Positions 51,610 to 59,300 of a stretch of 64,000 nt of DNA are shown here, piece after piece. Position 1 is the first letter of the stretch, and each line of letters opens with the position of its first letter. The notes beneath the pieces were generated by a model that did not search any database, had not been told where the DNA came from, and saw only the letters and a list, made by a program, of their open reading frames with translations. A program made the translations under genes and the position numbers. Origin of the DNA: JAVBNA01 sp031551875 (lineage in GTDB: Bacteria > Bacillota > Clostridia > Oscillospirales > Acutalibacteraceae); contig JAVBNA010000026.1 of assembly GCA_031551875.1 (NCBI GenBank), forward strand, positions 1-64,000. Reading direction: 5' to 3'.

Positions 51610-52317
51610 CTACACATGAAATGTCTTTTTGATGTTCTCCTTGACCGACCGCTTCCGGTCGATCAGCATGAACAGCACCGCCACAATGATACAGGGAATC
51701 GCAAAGAAAACCGACCATTCCAGCTTGAAGCTGGCCTGATGATACACATCGGTCGCAATCTCCACGGCGATCATCATGCCCGCCACACATACGGCAAACA
51801 CGGCGGCAATCTGCATCTTTCGCAGGTTGGAATAGAGGAAAATGATCACCATGATAAAACAGATGAAGGCGACAACCAGCACAATGGGTAGCGCAAGCGT
51901 CAGATACCACCCTTTTACGGGAGACACCTCCTCCAGAAACCGCAAAAAGGCGCAGGATGAAATCCCGCCGATGATCACGGTCATGAGCTCCCTGTTTCGC
52001 CGCAGCAGATAGGGCGGAATGATGACCGTCCACAGAAAGGCCATGGTTCCGAGCACATACATCGACCAGGTCAGCCTCGTATCAATCACATAGTTGCACA
52101 CCAGGCAAACGCTTGCCGGCAGGGCGAGCAGCACCGAGATCAGGGCAACGGTCACCCGTTTGTTGGCCTGAAGATCGGCGTGCTGCTTGTGCGGCGGGTA
52201 AAGAGGCTTCGCGTCCTCGTTATACAGCTGATTGGGATTTATGACCACCGTCGTACACAGCGGACAGCTTTTTTCGGTTTCATGCAGCTCCACGCCGCAG
52301 TTGACACAATAGGACAT
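51610..52317 (-). CDS. Zinc-ribbon membrane protein (DUF6320 type)
   Basis: 235 aa. CVNCGVELHETEKSCPLC at the N-terminus is a zinc ribbon, followed by about six membrane helices (55-215). It begins 6 nt after the acyltransferase-like gene, the usual neighbour of this family. Probably its membrane partner (inference). Confidence 0.8.
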   Translation of the reverse strand: MSYCVNCGVELHETEKSCPLCTTVVINPNQLYNEDAKPLYPPHKQHADLQANKRVTVALISVLLALPASVCLVCNYVIDTRLTWSMYVLGTMAFLWTVIIPPYLLRRNRELMTVIIGGISSCAFLRFLEEVSPVKGWYLTLALPIVLVVAFICFIMVIIFLYSNLRKMQIAAVFAVCVAGMMIAVEIATDVYHQASFKLEWSVFFAIPCIIVAVLFMLIDRKRSVKENIKKTFHV

Positions 52318-52323
52318 CCACCG

Positions 52324-53646
52324 TCACCTCCCGTTGCTTTCTATTTTTACCGGGATGCCCTGCCGGATAAGCAGGGTAAAAAACTCCCGTTCATAGTCGT
52401 GTTCGTGCAGTGCACTCGAAAAATTGAGATAGAGATTCCCGCCGAAGCTCACTCCCGCCGCGTCGGTCGAGGCATTCTTGGAGCGTCCCAGAATGAAGTC
52501 GAACCGCTCAATGTGAGGCTCCATCTCAGCGGGCACTCGCACAACGCCCATGTTGGAAAAAGTCCCCGAAAAGCGCGACTCCCCGTACAGGTCATAGGCG
52601 ATGATCAACGCGATCTTTTTGAGGAAGAGGGGCGTCGCCCGCAGCATCGGGTTCATCTCGCTCGCCAGGTTTTTACACAGCATGGCATTGAGGTACTTTT
52701 CCTTGAGGTTCATCTTGATAAAATGGTGCACCTCGCTGACGATCTCCTCAAAGGTATAGGTACCGTACTTGGGCTCAATGCCCGGCGTCACCCACAGCGA
52801 AAAGTTGCGCAGGGTTTTGGAGGGGTAAAACTGCCGCAGGTTGACCGGTACACTGATTTTCACCGGGCGGCTGCGGCCTCCCGGCGCGTTTTTCTGGCAT
52901 TCGTTGAGGGCATAGATCATGGCCGCCGTCAGGAATTCGGTCAGCGTGACCCCCATCTCCCTCGACTTTTCCCGCAGCTTATCCACCGGGATGACGCCGG
53001 TGAGGATGTGCAGCACATGGGGCGGCTCCACCGTCCCCTTGCGGTGATAGGCGCGGATCTCCACACGCCCCTTGAGCGCCTTGAAGGTGGCGAAGCGCTT
53101 AAACGCATCCTCCATCTCCTCCTCGTGGGGCTTCTCGGTACAGTCGAGCACACCGTCGCCCGGCGTGATGCTGATCTTTTCCTTTCGCATGAGATACTGC
53201 GCGGTCAGTGTCTTGAGAAAAATCAGCGCACCCGTCCCGTCGCATACCACATGGAACACCTCCAGGGCAATGCGGCAGTTGTAAAATCGCACACGGAACA
53301 TAAAGTTGGCGTTTTCCGAGTTGCTCATCCGGACGCATGGGTTTGCCACATCGGGCTGAACCAGCGGCCGTTTGTCGTTTTCCTCCAGGTAATACCAGAA
53401 CATACCCGCCCGCAGGCGCAGCCCGAAGTTGGTAAAGCGCCCGATGGTTGCCTCCAGCGCCTCCTGCAAAATCTCCGGATCAATCTCCTCTTTGAGCGTC
53501 ACCGACACACGAAAGACCGAGCTCCACTTGGCGTTTTGCACCGCCGGATAGATCTTGGCCGCGTTGTCAAGCGTATACCAGCGTTTGTGTGTGCGTTTGC
53601 GTTTTTTCGTCGCCTTTGCCCCGGCTGTTTCTGCGCCATTGCTCAT
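52324..53646 (-). CDS. Alcohol-acetyltransferase/condensation-domain-like protein
   Basis: 440 aa, two-lobed CoA-dependent acyltransferase fold. LEVFHVVCDGTG contains the HxxxDG catalytic motif, and YGESRFSGTFSNMGVV fits the second-lobe channel. Basic N-terminus (KKRKRTHKR). Overlaps the methyltransferase gene by 4 nt. The likely activity is O- or N-acyl transfer to an unknown lipid or alcohol. Confidence 0.78.
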   Translation of the reverse strand: MSNGAETAGAKATKKRKRTHKRWYTLDNAAKIYPAVQNAKWSSVFRVSVTLKEEIDPEILQEALEATIGRFTNFGLRLRAGMFWYYLEENDKRPLVQPDVANPCVRMSNSENANFMFRVRFYNCRIALEVFHVVCDGTGALIFLKTLTAQYLMRKEKISITPGDGVLDCTEKPHEEEMEDAFKRFATFKALKGRVEIRAYHRKGTVEPPHVLHILTGVIPVDKLREKSREMGVTLTEFLTAAMIYALNECQKNAPGGRSRPVKISVPVNLRQFYPSKTLRNFSLWVTPGIEPKYGTYTFEEIVSEVHHFIKMNLKEKYLNAMLCKNLASEMNPMLRATPLFLKKIALIIAYDLYGESRFSGTFSNMGVVRVPAEMEPHIERFDFILGRSKNASTDAAGVSFGGNLYLNFSSALHEHDYEREFFTLLIRQGIPVKIESNGR

Positions 53647-54482
53647 AGCTTCACCTTCTTGGACTTGCGGAAGATCTGAAGAATGAAATCGGTCTCAATC
53701 TCCAGATCTCGCAGTGTTTTCAGTCTGTGAAGATAGTATTCTCCCTCATTCGCCATTTCCGGCGACATTTTGAAAAGATTTTCAAGGTCGTCCACTTCGC
53801 TCATGGCGATCTCGTCGCGTACGCGCACCTGCTTGACGCGCACCAGCTTTTTGCTGACATGCCCGGTTTCGTCCACGACCACCGGCACGTCGAACAGCGC
53901 GGTCTTCATCGCGTACAGATGCATCCGCCCCGGAATGACCGAGAGGAAGATGCCGCCCGGCTTGAGCACACGTGCAATTTCCCCGTCGGACGCCGGGCTG
54001 AAGCAGTTGAGGACGATGTCGGCCGTGCCATCCATCACCGGGATCTGGTATGCGTCGGCCAGCGCATACAGGCCGCCGTTTGACCGCTCTGCGGCCAGGC
54101 GCACCGCCTCCTCCGACAAATCCATCGCCAGCAGGTCGACCGGCTTGTTGCTGCGTTTCATCTCGGCAAACAGATTCCGGGTATAGTACCCCTCGCCGCA
54201 GCAGCAGTCGATGAGCGTCACCGGGCTTGGGCAGAGGGTGGACAGTTTGAGCACGGTGTCCTCAATCGCTTCGGACAGCATGCTGTAGAAGCCCTTCTCC
54301 AGAAAGCTGTGCTTGGCCTGTATGATTTCGGGTGTGTTCCCCTTGTGACCGGCAGGAATTTCCCCGCCGGTCAGATCGAAATAGCCCTGAGCGGTTTTTG
54401 TATGTTCATGCCCGTTTTCACAGACAAAAGCTTCTTCTTTATGTTCAAGCGGATACCCGCATTTGCTGCATTTCAGTTTCAT
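53643..54482 (-). CDS. rlmA: 23S rRNA (guanine-N1) methyltransferase, RlmA family
   Basis: 279 aa. An N-terminal zinc site (CSKCGYPL ... FVCENGH) is followed by SAM motif I in LIDCCCGEGYYT (CCCGEG is variant but retains the Gly-rich turn) and ALADAYQIPV. RlmA methylates G745 or G748 of 23S rRNA; the latter is associated with tylosin resistance in producers. The ribosome site AAGGA is weak. First gene of the five-gene operon. Confidence 0.85.
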   Translation of the reverse strand: MKLKCSKCGYPLEHKEEAFVCENGHEHTKTAQGYFDLTGGEIPAGHKGNTPEIIQAKHSFLEKGFYSMLSEAIEDTVLKLSTLCPSPVTLIDCCCGEGYYTRNLFAEMKRSNKPVDLLAMDLSEEAVRLAAERSNGGLYALADAYQIPVMDGTADIVLNCFSPASDGEIARVLKPGGIFLSVIPGRMHLYAMKTALFDVPVVVDETGHVSKKLVRVKQVRVRDEIAMSEVDDLENLFKMSPEMANEGEYYLHRLKTLRDLEIETDFILQIFRKSKKVKL

Positions 54483-54508
54483 GTTTTTATCAAATCCTTC
54501 CTGTTTTT

Positions 54509-54537
54509 ATTATCCCCCCTTCCCTGAACCCTGTCAA
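54509..54537 (-). promoter_or_regulatory. Promoter of the rlmA operon
   Basis: Minus-strand TTGACA (54537-54532), 17-nt spacer, GATAAT (54514-54509). Confidence 0.7.
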
Positions 54538-54605
54538 TCCCCTAATTGTATCTTTTGTGTTACTAAGAAGCATTTGCGCGCAAAAAACCGGTATACGGAT
54601 AAAAC

Positions 54606-54637
54606 GCGCACAAAGATCTCTAAAAATCTTTATGCGC
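54606..54637 (-). terminator. Terminator of the satD operon
   Basis: 12-bp stem with one G-U (54606-54617 with 54626-54637), 8-nt loop, followed on the minus strand by a short T-run. Confidence 0.6.
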
Positions 54638-54651
54638 ATTTTTCCGCTTCT

Positions 54652-55368
54652 CTATATGACAAAGGACGCAAACTGCGGGATCACCAGGCCGCCCATGAGC
54701 GCGACGCCGGTGCTGAGCAGCGTGCCGATCAGGTACTTCTCGGCGAAGTCCGGCTGTTTAAATTGTTCAAAGCGGGCGAGGCTCTTGGCCGCCACCACAA
54801 ATCCGATCGCGCCGTACTGCCCCAGCAGGATCAGTGTCACCACAATGCACCGCTCGAGCATCCCGATCAGGTAGCCTGCCCGGGGCAGCGCAATCTCTCC
54901 CTCCGAAAAGTAGCACAGCACCTTTTTGATCATAACCGCCGTCGGCCAGAGCACAATCACATAGAGCAGCACATCCCCAAATATACTTCCGTACATTCTC
55001 ACACCCAGTGTATCCAGAAGCCCCGGAGAGCCGGGCAGTGAAAAGCCGTAGCACACGAGAAACAGGCAGGCAATATGTACGGTCTGGTCGCAGAAAAACA
55101 GCAAAAGGCCGACCCACTTGTCTGCCTTCTTTTCAAGCCTGATACGCACAAAGTCCACGGCAAAATGCGCGGCCGTCAGCGTCAGCAACGGCCACCAGAT
55201 GTACCGTATATCCGCCGAAAGGGCAAGCGCCGCGGCCATGCATACCCCGTACATCGCGGTGTGCGCGGCAAGGCTTTTGAGCTGCACCTTCTTTTGCTCT
55301 GCCATTTTTGAGGACTGAAACGTAAAATCGGCGAGAAAATGGGCGATCAGCAGCAGGATGATTGTCAC
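54652..55368 (-). CDS. DUF3307 family membrane protein
   Basis: 238 aa, about six membrane helices. IAHFLADFTFQSSKMAEQKK and AAHFAVDFVRIRLEKK have the conserved HxxxD pairs of DUF3307. It overlaps SatD by 4 nt (ATGA). The pairing recurs in Firmicutes and suggests a joint but unknown function. Confidence 0.85.
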   Translation of the reverse strand: MTIILLLIAHFLADFTFQSSKMAEQKKVQLKSLAAHTAMYGVCMAAALALSADIRYIWWPLLTLTAAHFAVDFVRIRLEKKADKWVGLLLFFCDQTVHIACLFLVCYGFSLPGSPGLLDTLGVRMYGSIFGDVLLYVIVLWPTAVMIKKVLCYFSEGEIALPRAGYLIGMLERCIVVTLILLGQYGAIGFVVAAKSLARFEQFKQPDFAEKYLIGTLLSTGVALMGGLVIPQFASFVI

Positions 55369-56207
55369 AGCATACCCTCCTTACTCTTTTCCATCAGCCT
55401 CAGCGCCGAAATGGTCAGGTTGCGCGCCTGCACAATGTTGCCCGACCGCATGGATTCGTCGACGCTCTGCCGGCTCCGTCCGAGCATCTCGGACAGGACG
55501 CCCGGGACTCCGCGCAGCTTTCCCGAAGTGATGTACAAACGGGACGTTTCCGCCAGCGCGTCCACCGGCCGCAGCGCACGGCCGGGCACTTGATCCGCCG
55601 CTGCGCGGTTGTCCGCCGCATAATAGCCGAACTCGCTCTTGCGCGCAAACAGCGCACCGACCTCTTTCATCTGTTCCGTATCAAAGGCGTCGTTCATCAC
55701 GATCGGACACAGCGCTTCACTGAGCACATACAGCTGGTTTTGCAGGCTGCTTTGTCCCTGCACAAGCTCAGACGAGGCATTGAGCAGGGAATTGATGAAC
55801 AGGTCGTTCACGCTGTCCGAATCGTACAGCACCCTGTATCCGAGTGAATCCCGCGTCAGCTCAAGCGCCCCGCGCGCCCGGTGGTAGGCGGGCCCGTCCT
55901 GGGCGGTGGAGCGCTCCTCCGGAAGCTGGACGCTCCATTCCCCCACGCCGATACCCGCCCGGATCCCCACCGGAAAAACCAGCATGGCAAACAGCCGGTA
56001 ATACAGATAGGCCGCTTCGGGGGAGCAAAACAGCCCCTGCAGCTCGTCTCCGGCGCTGAACACAACTTCAAACCGAAGGGAAGCGGAAAACAGCGTATTG
56101 AGCACAGATATGCTCTGCATCATAAACCGCTGGATGTCCAGCCGCCCTGCGTCGTCATAACGCCGCGACGCGGTTACGTCCATAAGCAGCGCAGTGTATT
56201 GCTCCAT
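55365..56207 (-). CDS. SatD-family protein
   Basis: About 280 aa. TALLMDVTASRRYDD and FSAGDELQGLF, then RAGIGVG resemble the nucleotidyl-cyclase-like part of SatD. The C-terminus carries an HTH (GVPGVLSEMLGRSRQSVDESMR in part). SatD was named in an acid-tolerance locus of Streptococcus mutans. ATG 56207 is chosen for GAGGTGA upstream and the promoter just before. Confidence 0.8.
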   Translation of the reverse strand: MEQYTALLMDVTASRRYDDAGRLDIQRFMMQSISVLNTLFSASLRFEVVFSAGDELQGLFCSPEAAYLYYRLFAMLVFPVGIRAGIGVGEWSVQLPEERSTAQDGPAYHRARGALELTRDSLGYRVLYDSDSVNDLFINSLLNASSELVQGQSSLQNQLYVLSEALCPIVMNDAFDTEQMKEVGALFARKSEFGYYAADNRAAADQVPGRALRPVDALAETSRLYITSGKLRGVPGVLSEMLGRSRQSVDESMRSGNIVQARNLTISALRLMEKSKEGML

Positions 56208-56225
56208 TGGAATCACCTCGTCCCC

Positions 56226-56254
56226 ATTATAGCACACACACAACTAAAAATCAA
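56226..56254 (-). promoter_or_regulatory. Promoter of the satD operon
   Basis: Minus-strand TTGATT (56254-56249), 17-nt spacer, TATAAT (56231-56226) with TGC in front. Confidence 0.75.
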
Positions 56255-56323
56255 TCAAATATTACTGCTTATCTAAATGCAATCCTATTTAACTGCTTTT
56301 AGAATAGAAGCAAATTTCAACTG

Positions 56324-56371
56324 ATATACAGGAACCGCCCGCAGCTTCTGCTGCGGGCGGTTCCTGTATAT
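56324..56371 (-). terminator. Terminator of the beta-galactosidase gene
   Basis: 22-bp perfect stem (56324-56345 with 56350-56371), 4-nt loop, 20 nt after the stop of the large GH2 gene. Confidence 0.85.
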
Positions 56372-56391
56372 GGGTGCTTGGGAAAAAGGAG

Positions 56392-59300
56392 TTAAGACAA
56401 TGTGATGGCCTCATACAGAGGACGGTACGTGCCCTGGCTCCAGGTGAACGTCTTGAAGTAGTAGCCGTCCTCAAGTCCGGTGACGTCAAAGTCAAAGGTA
56501 TAGGGATGGACGTCGTCCGCGGACAGCGAGACATACTTCTTCTGCACCAGAGCGCCATTTTTGTTGTACAGGCTGACGATCAGGTTCAGCGGCACAGGCT
56601 CGCTGAGCTGATTGGTCACAGATGCGCGGACCGTGACGATGTTGTTTTCCTTTACGTCCGCATGCGCGGCAGTGAAGAAATCACTCGCCTCAACCGTAAA
56701 CTTACAGTCGGCCTTGAAGCCGCCCTCGTCCGAGGTTGCCCGAATCACGCTGTCGCCCACGTCGACCGCCTTGACTGTAACCGTGCCGTCGGCGTTCGCT
56801 GTGTAGGTAACGCTTTCACCCGATGCAAGAGACCAGCTAAAGCCCTGGTTTTCCGCGTTGGTCGGCAGAACCCGTCCCTTAATGGTGTAGGTTTCGCCAA
56901 CCTTGAGGCTCACGCTGCTCAGATTGACCTGCATACCGGTGACGCCTGTGATCACCTGACCGGCGGCATTCACCGTAACCGCACAGGTCGCGGACTTGGT
57001 AGGATCCATAACCGAGGTGGCCTTGATGATCGCAGTACCAGCCTTGAGCGCTTCAAACGAAGCGGGGTTGCCGTCGTCCATGCGCAGCACCTGATCCCCC
57101 TGCTCAACCGTCCAGGTGACGGGCAGCATGGCGGGCTTGCCATCGTCGCAGACGCTGACCGCACTCAGTTTGAATTGGTCGCCTTCAGTGACAGTCTTGG
57201 TCGTTTCATTCAGCCTGAGCTCACTGACTGTGGTGGGGGTAAACTTGGTAAATTTCGAATCGCACCAGTCGGCGTGGTCATTGGCATTGCGGTTGTCGCT
57301 GCCCAGTGTCGCCACAAGGGTGACCTGCTTCGCGCCCGTAACCGGCACTTCCACTTTCCTAGCCGGTGTCAGATACTTCATGGAGCCGCTGTCGTAGGCT
57401 TTCACGCCGTCGACATAGACCTCAAAGGACACGTCGGCATTCGGGGATCTCTGGTAGACGTCGACGCCCACCCAGGATTCAAACATGTCAAAGCCCATGC
57501 CTTCGATGTCGATATAGACCTCTGAGTAAGCGTGCGTCCCGATGCCCTTCGCAAAGATCTGGCTTCCGGTTCCCGCCGCATTGGTAATGGTCAGAGGCTG
57601 GTTGTGCTCGACCTTGCGATCCCTCTGGAGCGAGTCATAGCCGGAATAGGATTCAGGCAGCCACTCCATGTCGCTCGCGTAGACCTGTGCCTGCGGGATC
57701 AGGGTAATGGTGTAGGTTTTCTCGACGCCGTCGATGGTCGCCACGACTGTTGCTGTGCCGTCAAAGGCGGCGGGCTGGGTGATCTCAATGTCTACACCCG
57801 CCGACGCGTCAACGGAGACCTGCGGAATGTTCGTAAAAACGCCTTCGAGATACTTGTAGGTGTAGTTTTGTGTTCCCGCATTGAATCCGGCCAGCTTTTT
57901 GCCGCCGACGTAGATCGCGTTGACCGCTTTGCTCATGATGTCGAAGCTGCGTTTGCTCTCGGTCATCTTGGCGGCCGTATCCATCGAAGCGGTGATGGGG
58001 GTCAGACGGTAGGTGTACGAGTAGGTTCCGCTGCCGGGCAGCAGGTACTGCGAACGCGGGCCGGGGCCGCACGCTGCGCTGCCGATGCCGGCCTGGGCAT
58101 AGTCGATGGACAGAATCGGATTGCTCTTCTTCACCATGTACATGTGACGCTTGCCCTCGTAGTCAGCCGCGTCATAGCCCACTGCGCTCATGCTCAGTGC
58201 GCGATCCTTAGTGGTGACCAACAGGCCGTCACCCGCATCGTCGGTCAGCGACATCCAGCGCACGTCGGTGCGGTTGCCGAAGAACTGCGGCATGAGATAG
58301 GGGGAGTATTGTTTGTCAACCGTGCTTCCAAATACGCCGACAAAGCTGCCAACGTTACGATCGGAATAGTTCTCGCCCGGGCCCTTGCCGTAGTATTCGA
58401 TGTTTTTAAAGGCGGCGGGTAATTTCATTTCCATGCCGACTCTCAGCAGGTTGCTTGCACCCGAACCGGGGGTAAGAGAATTGTTGACCACCACGTCACC
58501 GCTCGAATAAATGGAGTATTTGGTGACGTTCGTGGAGCTTCTTGCCGTCAGGCGGGAGGTTACGGAGATGTTAATCACCTTGGCTTCGGCCTGTACGTCG
58601 AGGGCGGTAATGGTCTTGTTGGCCCACGCTTTTTTGAACGTGGAGTCATAGCTTGTGTCATTGTTGCCCGGCGCGCGCCAGTGGTTGATGATCAGGCTCT
58701 TGTCGATCATTTCTTTGCCGCCGGCAATAAAGCTGGTCATTTCGCCCCTTGTTTTGTCAAAGGTGATCTTAAAGTTTTCGCCTTCCGCGACCACCTGTGT
58801 CTCATTGTTGATCACATCGCTGAATCCGGGCATGGTGTCCACATCCAGCTTGAAGGCTTCGTTCTTCGCGCGGATCGGCAGCTTAAACTGCGCGTGGGCA
58901 ATCTCAAAGCCCGCTTTTTCCCACCATGTGTCCGCTTTGAGCGCAGTGGAGAAGTTGAGGAAATATTCCGCGCCCGGCTTTGCCGTGATGCCGGTGGTGT
59001 CAATGGTGACAACCTCGCTGGTCTCGGGCGCCAGATCAAGATTGAGCGTGCCCGATTTAACCACCTTATTGTCCTCAGTGATCGTCCAGTTGTGCGCGTA
59101 TTTGTCAAGTGAGGTGTTGAGGAATTCGTTGGTGACCTTGACCTTACCCTTGGCGAGGTCAACCGCTTCAAACCACACTTCTTGATGAGCGTACTTCACC
59201 TCGGTGGCAAACGGCTTGGGCGTACGGTCGGCAAAGAGTATGCCGTTGCCGCAGAAGCTGTTGTCGGTGACGGTTTCGCCCCAGTCGCCGCCGTAGGCAA

